From the NCBI GenBank assembly GCA_903885855.1, contig CAISKG010000180.1, positions 1-22,009 on the forward strand: a stretch of 22,009 nucleotides of DNA, written 5' to 3'. Shown piece after piece: positions 8,147 to 16,087 of this stretch. Under the pieces are notes generated by a model. That model saw only the letters and a program-made list of their open reading frames with translations. It did not search any database and was not told the DNA's origin. Position numbers and translations under genes: made by a program. The stretch's first letter is position 1; every line of letters begins with the position of its first letter. This DNA is from an uncultured Planctomycetaceae bacterium. Its GTDB lineage: Bacteria > Planctomycetota > Planctomycetia > Pirellulales > UBA1268.

Positions 8147-8375
8147 GCGCACGGTCACCACACCGGAAGTCGCGTCCCGGGCCGGGCGCCACGCCAGCCG
8201 CCGGGAGTCCGCCGGAACGCCATCATACCGCGAGCGAGGCCGCGGTCTGCGGGCCCGCGGCACGCCGCACCGATCGCGCTATTGCCGCTGCCCGGGAATG
8301 CGGATCACGCGCCGCAGCGGGCGACGGCGCCGGGAGCGCCGTTCCGGCGACGCCGGTGCGCCGCTGGCAGCGGCT
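8147..8375. other. Divergent intergenic region with a palindrome at the GMC start
   Basis: CCGCTG-G-CAGCGG at 8361-8373 is a near-perfect palindrome ending 2 nt before the GMC ATG at 8376, where a Shine-Dalgarno would be expected and none is seen. No convincing promoter pair is visible for either gene. Confidence 0.3.
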
Positions 8376-9911
8376 ATGATCCGGATCGGTGAACGCGTGA
8401 ACTTCGACATCGTGATCGTCGGCGCCGGAACCGCGGGCTGCGCCGTCGCGGCGCAGCTCGCCCGCTGCACCGACCATTCCATCGGCATCGTCGAGGCCGG
8501 TACGCGGTACCCGGCCTGGGCCCTGCACGCCCCACTGGCTGGATTGCGGCTGCGGCCGTTCTGGTCGTGGCGGCACGAGAGCGTGGCCATCCCCGGCCTC
8601 GCTGCCCGCCGGGTCGTGTTCCCGATGGGGCGCGTCGTCGGCGGCTCGTCCTCGATCAACGCCATGATCGCCGCCGCCGGCCATCCGGACGCCTTCGACT
8701 TCCTCGCGGACGCCCGGCCGTCGCCGACGCCGGGCGTCGACCCGCTCCGCGCCCTCGACGACGAGCTCGAAACCCTCGGCGTGCCGATGGCGCCGCCCCG
8801 CCACGCATCGGCCTTCACGCGGGCCTTTCTTTCGGCCTGCGTGGAGCGGGGATTGAGCGAGGTCGCCCGGCTCGACGGTTCGGCCGCCGAGACCTGCGGC
8901 CGGTTCCGGCTGTTCCAACGCGGCGGCCGCCGCTGGTCGGCGGCCCACCTCCTGCGCGACGGGCGTCGGGCGGGGAGGATCCGAGTGATGCCGCGCACCA
9001 GCGCCCGCGCGGTCGTGTTCCGGGGGCGCCGTGCCGTCGGCATCGAGACGGGTGGGAGCACCGCCACCGGCTCCATCACGGCGCGCGTGGGCGTGGTCCT
9101 GGCGGCGGGCGCGCTGCAGACCCCGTGCATCCTCCAGCGTTCGGGGATCGGCCCGAAGGGCCTGCTCGAGGCGTCGGGAATCGGCGTGCTCGAGGATCTT
9201 CCCGGGGTCGGCGGGAATCTGCAGGATCACGTCGGGGTGCCCTGGGTGGTGCCCTCGCTCGTGCCGGCACCGGGCAGGCCGGCCCGCTGGGTGCCCGCGG
9301 CGCTCCGCTACGCGCTGTGTCGTGACGGCGTGATCGCGTCGAACTGCTGCGAGGCAGGATGCTTCCTCGACGCACGCCTGGGCCGCCCCACGATCGAGGT
9401 GTTCACGCATTTCCAGACCGTGAGACGCCCCGGCGCCGTCGAGTTCTCGACGGTCCTCCTGCATCCCGCGAGCCGGGGCGAGGTCGGCGTCGACCCGGCG
9501 AATCCGTGGGGCGCTCCGCGGATCGATCCTGCGTATTTCTCGGCCGCCGACGACCTGCCACGGCTGATGGACGGCCTCGAGCGCACGATCGGGATCGCCA
9601 ACAGCGAGGCGCTGATCCGCTTCGGGCTTGCCCCGAGTCGGCGGGCGGTCGAGCCGGAGTGGATCCGGGCCAACGCCTCGACGTACTACCATCCGGGCGG
9701 CTCGTGTCGCGCGGGCGACGACGCGCTGGCCGTCGTCGACCGGAGTCTCCGGGTGCGCGGCATGGAGGGGTTGTGGGTGGCCGACAACTCGGTCCTTCCG
9801 GAACTCCCAGGCGGCCACACGGCGCTCTCGGCCCTCGTCATCGGGGCGCGCGCCGGGCGCCTCATCGCCGCCGCGCCGCGCGTCGGGACGGGTGCGTCGC
9901 AGCCGGCCTGA
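8376..9911 (+). CDS. GMC family FAD-dependent oxidoreductase
   Basis: The product is 511 aa, close to the usual length of bacterial choline-dehydrogenase-like GMC enzymes, which oxidise an alcohol using FAD. The Rossmann FAD motif VIVGAGTAGCAVAAQLA is at residues 12-28. The second signature appears as MGRVVGGSSSINAMIA. The active-site pair is present as His439 in YYHPGGSCR and His481 in LPGGHTALSAL. The last third has the expected IDPAYFS and VADNSVLPELPGG. No signal peptide is seen, so it is probably cytoplasmic. The ATG at 8376 lacks a Shine-Dalgarno; a GTG at 8397, seven codons in, is an alternative start. The substrate is unknown. Its position between a GT2 gene and an acyltransferase gene suggests an alcohol group on a sugar or polyol, which is inference. 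Confidence 0.85.
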   Translation: MIRIGERVNFDIVIVGAGTAGCAVAAQLARCTDHSIGIVEAGTRYPAWALHAPLAGLRLRPFWSWRHESVAIPGLAARRVVFPMGRVVGGSSSINAMIAAAGHPDAFDFLADARPSPTPGVDPLRALDDELETLGVPMAPPRHASAFTRAFLSACVERGLSEVARLDGSAAETCGRFRLFQRGGRRWSAAHLLRDGRRAGRIRVMPRTSARAVVFRGRRAVGIETGGSTATGSITARVGVVLAAGALQTPCILQRSGIGPKGLLEASGIGVLEDLPGVGGNLQDHVGVPWVVPSLVPAPGRPARWVPAALRYALCRDGVIASNCCEAGCFLDARLGRPTIEVFTHFQTVRRPGAVEFSTVLLHPASRGEVGVDPANPWGAPRIDPAYFSAADDLPRLMDGLERTIGIANSEALIRFGLAPSRRAVEPEWIRANASTYYHPGGSCRAGDDALAVVDRSLRVRGMEGLWVADNSVLPELPGGHTALSALVIGARAGRLIAAAPRVGTGASQPA

Positions 9912-9912
9912 T

Positions 9913-9920
9913 GCGGCCGC
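9913..9920. repeat. GCGGCCGC palindrome between convergent stops
   Basis: This 8-bp perfect palindrome fills the 9-nt gap between the TGA of the GMC gene (9909-9911) and the stop of the minus-strand acyltransferase (9921-9923). There is no room for a conventional terminator between them. Confidence 0.4.
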
Positions 9921-10847
9921 TCAATGCCTCCCGCGCCCGCGGGGCAGCCGCGTGATCGCGGCGACGTCGAGCACATCGACGTTCCCGAGCGGGCCCGCGC
10001 GCCGGCCGCCGAGCCGATGCAGGCCGCGGAGTGCCCCCCGCGACCAGGGGTGGGTCAGCAGGCCCCGCCACCGTGGAGCGATGACCGCGGCGACCGGCGT
10101 CGGCTCGGGCCGGTACCCGGCATGGCGTTTGAAGTCGCCCACCGCGCCCAGGGCCGGGATGAGATCGCGGCCCAGGGTGACCGCCTCGACGTCGTCGCGA
10201 CGGATCGTCCGGGAGGTGAAGTCCGCGATCAACGCGTGGGACGGCCGCAGCGCGTCGAAGCGCGGGGAGCGGTGATACATCAGCACGTGGCACTCCCTTC
10301 CCGACACCCACGACACGAGGAAGGCGGCGAGGGCGCCGTCCACGAAACAGCCGGTCGCGGCCAAGCGCGGGATCGCGTCGGCGTCGCGGCAGCATGCCTC
10401 CCACGCCCCTCGATCCGCCGGCCACGGCCCCGGCTTTCGCGCGAACGCGTCCTGCAGGACGCCCTGCCCCCGCGCGGCGAGTTCCCCCCAGGTGACGGGC
10501 CGGACCACGCGGCGCGCACCGTGCCGGAGGACGTGCTGCCGGAACTGCCTCTGCAGGGAGGCGGGGCCGTAGCCCCGGTCGCGCACCCAGTAGCCGCTGC
10601 GTTCGACGCCGGTGCGGGAGGCGCTGGGAAACTGCGCGGCGAGCCGGCCCGTCTCCTCGAGCAAGCGCTCCACCTCCTGGCGGGTCGCGGCGACGGGACG
10701 GGAGCAGGGAACGGAGACCACCGAGAAGCGGCCCGACGCGATCCACAGGGTGCCCAGACGCGACCAGGTGCGGTATCCCCACGCCCGGTAGAAGGGCGCC
10801 AGCGGATGCTCGGCGTCGTCACGGTGGTTCCCGGCTGGCGCGGTCAT
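9921..10847 (-). CDS. GNAT/BioF2-like acyltransferase, paralogue B
   Basis: The product is 308 aa and soluble. It resembles the FemAB/BioF2-like branch of the GNAT superfamily, which moves an acyl or aminoacyl group to an amino group of a sugar or peptidoglycan precursor. Support is the C-terminal pattern LGRDLIPALGAVGDFKRHAGYRP, the position where such proteins carry a DFGRS-like strand, loop and helix. The N-terminal half carries RTGV, WVRDRGY, LQRQFRQ and VTWGELAARG, all shared with the neighbouring paralogue in the same order and spacing. The ATG at 10847 lies 21 bp after the upstream stop, so the two are surely co-transcribed. No Shine-Dalgarno is obvious. It is the last gene of the minus-strand cluster. 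The acyl donor and acceptor are unknown, and a catalytic role is not proven from sequence. Confidence 0.65.
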   Translation of the reverse strand: MTAPAGNHRDDAEHPLAPFYRAWGYRTWSRLGTLWIASGRFSVVSVPCSRPVAATRQEVERLLEETGRLAAQFPSASRTGVERSGYWVRDRGYGPASLQRQFRQHVLRHGARRVVRPVTWGELAARGQGVLQDAFARKPGPWPADRGAWEACCRDADAIPRLAATGCFVDGALAAFLVSWVSGRECHVLMYHRSPRFDALRPSHALIADFTSRTIRRDDVEAVTLGRDLIPALGAVGDFKRHAGYRPEPTPVAAVIAPRWRGLLTHPWSRGALRGLHRLGGRRAGPLGNVDVLDVAAITRLPRGRGRH

Positions 10848-10868
10848 CGGATGGACGGCGTGGTGACG

Positions 10869-11777
10869 CTACCCCGGGAGCAGGCTCATGTCGGTGGCGG
10901 AGGCGACGCCGAGGGCCGCCAGCTGGCGCGCGACGCGGCTGTCGGGCCCGAGCAGGGTGCGCGCCGCCGGAAGCCACGAGGCGGGCGCCCCGACCCGGGT
11001 CAGCCACCGCAGCCGCGGGTGGAGGACCGCGGCCATGTGCAGCGGCTCCTCCGTCAGGCCGGCATGGCGATGGAAGCGGTCGTGCCCATCGATGGCCGGA
11101 ACGCCGGACCGACCGAAGTTGACGTAGTGACAGTCGCTGCGGGCGATCAGGGCGCGGGCGCTGCGGTAGAGCAGGAGATTGGCGGCCCCGACCTTGAAAA
11201 ACCCGGGGTGCACGACGGTGCAGACGCTGTCGTAGCCGGCGCGGCGCCGCCAGAGGATCTCGAAGCCCGCGAGTTCGCGGCCGTGCCTGCATCCGAAGAG
11301 CGTGAAGTCCGCGGCCGCCGCCCCCATCTCGCAGGCCGCCCGCCACGCTCCCTCCGCCACCGGCGTCCTCAGCCCCTGGCGTGCCCGATAGGCCGCGAGC
11401 GCCCCCGGACCCTCGATGGCCAGCTCGCCCCACGTCAACTCGTGAAACGTGAGGTGCCGCTCCCCGCGGCGCAGCATCTGGCGGAACTGCCGTTGCAGGG
11501 CTCCCTCGGCGTAGGCCTTGTCCCGCACCATGTGCTGCATGCAGCCGACCCCGGTGCGTGCGGACGTGGGAAACAGCGCGAGCAGGCACCCCGACTCGCG
11601 CAGGACCTCCTCGGCGTGCGACCGTCCGACCGGGTGAACCTCCGCGAGCGGAATGGTCATGGCCGTCGTCGCGCCGTAGCGGCACCAGGGAATGCCACCG
11701 ACGCGGAACGCCCTCCAGCCCAGGGCGGCCTGCATCGCCAGGAGCGCGTCGGTCGCCGCGGGATTCCCGTGCGTCAT
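10869..11777 (-). CDS. GNAT/BioF2-like acyltransferase, paralogue A
   Basis: The product is 302 aa, homologous along most of its length to the next gene downstream. Shared blocks include LFPTSARTGVG, MVRDKAYAEGALQRQFRQ, ELTWGELAIEG and a C-terminal VNFGRSGVPAIDGHDRFHRHAG. That last block fits the acceptor-side strand of FemAB/BioF2-like acyltransferases better than the copy in paralogue B does. No signal peptide or membrane helix is seen, so it is expected in the cytoplasm, acting on a nucleotide- or lipid-linked sugar. The ATG at 11777 aligns with the paralogue's start. The GT87 gene ends 59 bp upstream. A transfer of an acyl group to an amino sugar during glycan assembly is the best guess, and only a guess. 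Confidence 0.65.
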   Translation of the reverse strand: MTHGNPAATDALLAMQAALGWRAFRVGGIPWCRYGATTAMTIPLAEVHPVGRSHAEEVLRESGCLLALFPTSARTGVGCMQHMVRDKAYAEGALQRQFRQMLRRGERHLTFHELTWGELAIEGPGALAAYRARQGLRTPVAEGAWRAACEMGAAAADFTLFGCRHGRELAGFEILWRRRAGYDSVCTVVHPGFFKVGAANLLLYRSARALIARSDCHYVNFGRSGVPAIDGHDRFHRHAGLTEEPLHMAAVLHPRLRWLTRVGAPASWLPAARTLLGPDSRVARQLAALGVASATDMSLLPG

Positions 11778-11836
11778 GGGAGCGGTTTCACGTGCCGGGG
11801 GGATCGACGCCGAACGCGATCGTGGGGCGCGACGCG

Positions 11837-12997
11837 TCAGCCCAGTGACTGATCACGACGTCGCGACGCGATCGTCGCCACGACGGGGATGATCCCGGCG
11901 CAGAGCCAGATCGCCCCCTCCACCACCTGGATCATGGGAAGGGCACGCACCAGACTCATCGGCACCGGAGCGGCGAGGGTCGCCATCAGGGCCAGCGCGA
12001 TCGCCCGATCGATCCATCGTCCCGACCGCGCCGCCGACTCGACCGCCAGCAGCACCGCCGGAAACAGCATCACGTTGTCGTAGCGGCGGTGGTAGCACAT
12101 GAACATCCCGGCCACGGCGCAGGCCGCCGCCGTCGGGAGGAGCTGGTCCGCACTCCATCGCCTGACCGCGACCAGCACCAGCGCGACGACGAGCAGGGCG
12201 GCCGCGGCGGCCAGCGCCAGGGCGAGCCGGAGATCGATGCCCGCGATCGAGGCCAGGCCACCCGGACCGAGGGGCGATCCCTCCTCGAGGAACCGCAACG
12301 ACACGGCCCGCAGCCAGAAACGCGCGAAGGCCGAGACCGGCACTTCCGTCCACCGGCACGCCAGCGCCGACAGCGCGACGAGCGTCGCCACGCCGCCGCA
12401 GAACGCGGGCAGGCCCCGCCGCAGAAAGAACAGCGCCGCGAACGGCAGGGCGATCTGCGGCTTGATCATCGCCAGCGTCCAGCAGGCCGCCGCGGCCGCG
12501 GGCTTCCCCCGGTCGAGGAGCTCCATCTGCATGACGATCAGGCCGACACAGAGGATGGAGAACTGCTCGGTTCGGATCACCGTGATGTTGCCGGCGACGG
12601 CCAACGGCAGGACGGCGCCGAGGATCGCGAGCGGACGACCGTAGGGCGACAGCGTGCGGAATCCGTAGCGCCCCATGACGAACAGGGAGGCGTAGGAAAA
12701 CAGCTGGATGAGGAGGCGGCCCTGGAGGAACCCGCCGGGCTCGAAGATCGGCGCGAGCATCGGGAATGCGTAGGGGGGATAGACGCTCCAGCGTTCCTCC
12801 AACTCGCCGTACTCCGGCTCGATGAACGCGTTGGGATACACCCCCTCCCGGAACGAGGCGTACTCGAAGAACCGATCCTCCAGGTCGCTTCCCGACGGCG
12901 ACAGCCACCGTTCGACCGTCGCCGCCAGCATGGCGATCATGAACACGGCGCCGAGGAGGCCGGCGAGCACCGCAGGCCACGACAGACGCGACTTCAT
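11837..12997 (-). CDS. GT87-like membrane mannosyltransferase (DUF2029)
   Basis: The product is 386 aa with about nine or ten hydrophobic segments. It resembles GT87 polyprenol-phosphate-mannose-dependent enzymes, which use a lipid-linked sugar on the outer face of the membrane. Family hallmarks are visible: acidic residues in SDLEDRFFEY after the first helix (Asp38, Asp41), YPPYAFPML in the first large loop, GNITVIRTEQFSILCVG, and AMIKPQIALPF with Lys179-Pro180, the conserved K-P-Q motif. The ATG at 12997 overlaps the stop of a 31-codon ORF as ATGA, consistent with translational coupling. It follows the GT2 gene and precedes two acyltransferases, which fits a polysaccharide or glycolipid assembly operon. 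The donor could be a sugar other than mannose. Confidence 0.82.
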   Translation of the reverse strand: MKSRLSWPAVLAGLLGAVFMIAMLAATVERWLSPSGSDLEDRFFEYASFREGVYPNAFIEPEYGELEERWSVYPPYAFPMLAPIFEPGGFLQGRLLIQLFSYASLFVMGRYGFRTLSPYGRPLAILGAVLPLAVAGNITVIRTEQFSILCVGLIVMQMELLDRGKPAAAAACWTLAMIKPQIALPFAALFFLRRGLPAFCGGVATLVALSALACRWTEVPVSAFARFWLRAVSLRFLEEGSPLGPGGLASIAGIDLRLALALAAAAALLVVALVLVAVRRWSADQLLPTAAACAVAGMFMCYHRRYDNVMLFPAVLLAVESAARSGRWIDRAIALALMATLAAPVPMSLVRALPMIQVVEGAIWLCAGIIPVVATIASRRRDQSLG

Positions 12998-13089
12998 GAT
13001 CGCAGCGCGACGGGCAGGATGCGCGCCGCGGCGAGCCCGGCGCGGGCGCCCGGGCGCGCGTGGGACGACGGCGGCGGAGGGGCGTTCAT
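12994..13089 (-). CDS. 31-codon ORF coupled by ATGA overlaps at both ends
   Basis: The ATG at 13089-13087 overlaps the TGA of the upstream GT2 gene (13088-13086). Its own TGA (12996-12994) overlaps the ATG of the GT87 gene (12997-12995). The peptide starts MNAPPPPSSHARPGARAG and ends in ILPVALRS. It is Pro/Ala/Arg-rich, with no domain and no membrane helix. It fills the whole 88-nt gap between the two glycosyltransferase genes. It may be a coupling cistron that hands ribosomes from one gene to the next, or a chance open frame. In DNA this GC-rich, 32 stop-free codons are common; the two ATGA junctions are what make it notable. Confidence 0.4.
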   Translation of the reverse strand: MNAPPPPSSHARPGARAGLAAARILPVALRS

Positions 13090-14246
13090 GGCGGCGACGC
13101 CGTCAACGGCTCGGCACCGACCGCCATCCCGGCGGGCCGTCGCGGAGGCCGCGATCCGGGGAATGCCCGACGGGCGCCGGTGGCGTCGCCCGGTCGGGCG
13201 CCGCCGGGGATGCACGACGCCAGCGCCACGCCCCCGAACGCCAGCGACGAATAGCAGAAGAAGAGCAGATGGAGCCCGACGGCCGCCGCGGCGAACGCCG
13301 CGCCGTATCGCCGCATGCAGAGCCGGTAGAAGCCCGCGTTCAGCGCGACCACGCCGGCGACGCAGGCCAGGGCGGTCAGGAGGCCGGAGGTGGACCATGC
13401 CGGATGCACCGCCGCCAGGGCGGCGGCCACCGCGGCGATCGCGAGCACCCCGCTGGCCCGGCTCGGCCAGTCGGTGTTCAGCGTCGCCGGGAGGTGGCGA
13501 TGCGCCAGGATGAGCCGCGTCCAGGGAATGGCACGGCAGGAGACGTCGGTGGCGACCATCGACCACAGCGACCATGCCTTGTGGTGCTTGCCCTGCAGGA
13601 GCGGATCGAGCACGATCCGGCCGCCACTGGCGGCGATCCGGGTGCCGAGTTCGACGTCCTCGATGCTCGGCCGTGCGTAGGTCTCGTCGAAGCCACCGAC
13701 GTCGTGGAACTGCGCCGCCCGGACGGCGCCGCATCCCGCCCAGAAGGTGCCGGCGTCGCCGGCGTGGGTGACGTGGGTGTGGTGATGGAGCAGGTTGCGG
13801 AACCGGCTCACCGTGCGGCGATCCGTCGGAGCGTCGTCATAGGCCCCGAACATGGCGATGGGGGCGTCGTCGCACGCGAGCGTGCCGTGGACCCTGCCGA
13901 GGGCGTCGGTCGCCAGCTCGACGTCGGCGTCGACGAAGAACAGCACGCTGCCCCGGGCCTGATCCGCGCCCAGGTTGCGGGCCGCGGCCGGCCCGCGCAC
14001 CTCGCGGGTGGTCAGGATGCGGACGCTCGGACGACACAGCCAGCCCGGCGGCTCGGGCATGACGCCGTCGTACACGACGACGAACTCCGCGGCGCAGGGC
14101 GCCGCGTCGAGCATGTCGAGCACGCGACGGGCACACGGCTCGAACACACCGGCCCACGACGTCGTGGGCATGATCACGCTGATTTCCGGCGCGTCGCCCG
14201 GCCGCGGCGGCGGGACCACGGCCTGCTGAATCTGCTTGACGTCCAT
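13086..14246 (-). CDS. GT2 family glycosyltransferase with C-terminal membrane helices
   Basis: The product is 386 aa. The GT-A catalytic domain occupies the first 240 residues: EISVIMPTTS, FVVVYDG, the DxD-type VDADVE (106-110), the acceptor-side GGFDETY and the base region SIEDVELG (Glu196-Asp197). About three hydrophobic helices then follow, including a segment around LLTALACVAGVVALNAGFY. The last 40 residues are Pro/Arg-rich. I chose the ATG at 14246 because the open frame above it (to 14336) reads like non-coding sequence; no strong Shine-Dalgarno is visible. The likely role is sugar transfer to a lipid carrier or growing glycan on the cytoplasmic face. It is the first gene of the minus-strand cluster, and its TGA overlaps the ATG of the small coupled ORF. 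Confidence 0.85.
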   Translation of the reverse strand: MDVKQIQQAVVPPPRPGDAPEISVIMPTTSWAGVFEPCARRVLDMLDAAPCAAEFVVVYDGVMPEPPGWLCRPSVRILTTREVRGPAAARNLGADQARGSVLFFVDADVELATDALGRVHGTLACDDAPIAMFGAYDDAPTDRRTVSRFRNLLHHHTHVTHAGDAGTFWAGCGAVRAAQFHDVGGFDETYARPSIEDVELGTRIAASGGRIVLDPLLQGKHHKAWSLWSMVATDVSCRAIPWTRLILAHRHLPATLNTDWPSRASGVLAIAAVAAALAAVHPAWSTSGLLTALACVAGVVALNAGFYRLCMRRYGAAFAAAAVGLHLLFFCYSSLAFGGVALASCIPGGARPGDATGARRAFPGSRPPRRPAGMAVGAEPLTASPP

Positions 14247-14595
14247 GCACACGCTGGCCGGCCGGCTGTCCTGGAACCCCGCCCACCAATGTACACCCTG
14301 TCCCGGCGCGCGGGAAAAAGCCCGCCCCGCCCGCATCCGGGAGGGCGACGGGAGCCCTCCACGCGGCGATGCGCCGCCGGGTGCGGGGTGGGGACACCCG
14401 GGAAAAATCGCGGATTTTCGCCGCGGACGGCCCGACGCCGCAGCCGCGCGATCGCACGCACGGTAGCGATTCCACCGCCGGCGGGAGGGCGTCTCGGCGC
14501 GTCCCCACCCGAACGGGGCATTGACGTACCTTGCGACTCCATCAGGCTCTTACCATTGCGGCCCGCTCCCAAAACACCGTGACGCTCCGGCGATC
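14247..14595. other. Divergent promoter region of the glycan cluster
   Basis: These 349 bp separate the GT2 start (minus) and the flavoprotein start (plus). For the minus operon a weak candidate is TACATT (14293-14288) with TTCCCG 17 bp upstream (14316-14311). For the plus gene a TTGACG lies at 14521-14526, but no good -10 is found at 16-18 bp. An AT-rich imperfect palindrome at 14403-14419 stands out in otherwise GC-rich DNA, and a 5-bp stem around AAAAAG lies near 14309-14325. I see no coding ORF or RNA gene here. Confidence 0.35.
14403..14419. promoter_or_regulatory. AT-rich palindrome, possible operator
   Basis: AAAATC-GCG-GATTTT (exact 6-bp arms, 3-nt centre) sits about midway between the two divergent genes. 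The flanks GGG and CGCC make the surrounding sequence roughly symmetric as well. It is the most AT-rich patch nearby, which suits a regulator site. The binding protein is unknown. Confidence 0.3.
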
Positions 14596-16086
14596 ATGCC
14601 CCACCTCCCGGAACGCGCATCTCACGTCATCGTCGGCGCCGGGCCGGCGGGCCTCACGGCGGCGTTCGAGCTCGCCCGATCGGGACACGCGCCGCTGGTG
14701 CTCGAGGCGTCGCCGTGGATCGGCGGGATCGCGCGGACGCACGTCTGGGGGGGGAATCGGATCGACATCGGCGGCCACCGCTTCTTCACCAAGAGCGACG
14801 ACGTGAAGCGGCTCTGGGCCGACATGATGGACGAGCCGATGCTCAAGGTGCCGCGGCTGTCGCGCATTTTCTACCGCGGCCGCTTCTACCACTACCCGCT
14901 CCAGATCTTCGACACGCTCCGCAACCTCGGGCTCGCCGAGAGCGTGCGGATGTTGCTCAGCTACCTGTGGGCACGGCTCTTTCCCCGGCGCCCCGAGGAT
15001 TCGTTCGAGGATTGGGTCCGCAACCGGTTCGGCGACCGGCTCTACCGGACGTTCTTCAAGACCTACACCGAGAAGGTCTGGGGCATCCCCTGCTCCGAGA
15101 TCCGTGCCGATTGGGCGGCCCAGCGGATCCACGGCCTCACCTTCGTGACGGCGGTGCTGAACGCGATCCGCAACAGCGGCCGGGTGAAGACGCTGATCAA
15201 GGAGTTCGACTACCCGAGGCTCGGCCCCGGCATGCTCTGGGAGTCGGCGGCGCGCAAGATCGAGGCGGCCGGAGGCCGGGTCGTGACGGAAGCCCGCGTG
15301 GTGGCGATGCATCACGCCGCCGGCCGGGTCGACAGGGTGGTCGTCGAGCATGGCGGCGCCCGCCACGAGATCGCCTGCGAGCAGGTCATCTCGTCGATGC
15401 CGCTCTCGGCGCTCGTCACATGCCTCGACCCGGCCGCCCCGGCCCTCCCCCGGGAGGCCGCCGAGGGACTCCGCTACCGCGATTTCCTCATCGTGGCCCT
15501 CACCTGCCGCAGGGCCGACCTGTTTCCGGACAACTGGATCTACATCCACTCCGGCGGCGTTCGCGTGGGCCGCATCCAGAACTTCCGCAACTGGTCGGCC
15601 GACATGGTGGCGCCGGGCAACGGCACCACGCTGGGCATGGAGTACTTCTGCTCCCGGGGCGACGAGCTGTGGACGATGGCGGACGCCGATCTCGTCGCGC
15701 TGGCGCGCCGGGAGCTCGTCGCACTCGGCCTGGCCGGCGAATCCGATCTCGGCGTCGACGGTCACGTGATCCGCGAACTCAAGGCGTATCCGGTTTACGA
15801 CGCCGAGTACCGCCGCCACGTCGACTCCCTGCGGGCCTACTTCCAGGGCTACTCCAATCTCCAGACCGTCGGCCGCAACGGCATGCACCGCTACAACAAC
15901 CAGGACCACTCGATGCTCGCCGGCCACCATGCGGCGCTGCGGCTCCTCGACCGGCCCGAACTCGACCCCTGGGAGGTCAACACCGAGCGGTCCTACTACG
16001 AGGAGCAGATCCTCACGCCCGACGACAAGCGGGCCGGCACCGACATCCTCGTGGCCGACAAGGCATCGCCGCACGAGAAGATCTGA
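14596..16086 (+). CDS. UDP-galactopyranose-mutase-like FAD-dependent oxidoreductase
   Basis: The product is 496 aa, an FAD/NAD(P)-binding protein of the amine-oxidase/UDP-galactopyranose mutase superfamily, in the subgroup often found beside polysaccharide genes. The Rossmann motif VIVGAGPAGLTAAFELARSGH is at residues 11-31, followed by EASPWIGGIART and the subgroup motif DIGGHRFFTKSDDV. Near the C-terminus GRNGMHRYNNQDHSM closes the FAD site. The ATG at 14596 is chosen because VIVGAG follows within ten residues. An upstream TTG at 14521 gives an unconvincing extension, and no Shine-Dalgarno is clear. The protein is longer than classical UGM (about 370-390 aa), so true mutase activity is uncertain; it may instead act on a lipid-linked or nucleotide sugar. 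It is divergent from the glycosyltransferase operon. Confidence 0.82.
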   Translation: MPHLPERASHVIVGAGPAGLTAAFELARSGHAPLVLEASPWIGGIARTHVWGGNRIDIGGHRFFTKSDDVKRLWADMMDEPMLKVPRLSRIFYRGRFYHYPLQIFDTLRNLGLAESVRMLLSYLWARLFPRRPEDSFEDWVRNRFGDRLYRTFFKTYTEKVWGIPCSEIRADWAAQRIHGLTFVTAVLNAIRNSGRVKTLIKEFDYPRLGPGMLWESAARKIEAAGGRVVTEARVVAMHHAAGRVDRVVVEHGGARHEIACEQVISSMPLSALVTCLDPAAPALPREAAEGLRYRDFLIVALTCRRADLFPDNWIYIHSGGVRVGRIQNFRNWSADMVAPGNGTTLGMEYFCSRGDELWTMADADLVALARRELVALGLAGESDLGVDGHVIRELKAYPVYDAEYRRHVDSLRAYFQGYSNLQTVGRNGMHRYNNQDHSMLAGHHAALRLLDRPELDPWEVNTERSYYEEQILTPDDKRAGTDILVADKASPHEKI

Positions 16087-16087
16087 C

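Noticed and set aside
11853..12980. A 375-codon minus frame overlapping the GT87 gene
   Set aside because: It lacks the hydrophobic segments and GT87 motifs seen in the alternative frame, and its translation is Arg/Gly-rich.
12994..13734. The full 246-codon minus frame ending at the GT87 start
   Set aside because: It is a shadow of the GT2 gene over most of its length. Only the last 31 codons, beginning at an ATG that overlaps the GT2 stop, were kept as a separate candidate.
14521..14556. TTGACG as the -35 of a sigma-70-type promoter for the flavoprotein
   Set aside because: The hexamer is good, but no acceptable -10 occurs at 16-18 bp, so I did not list a promoter.
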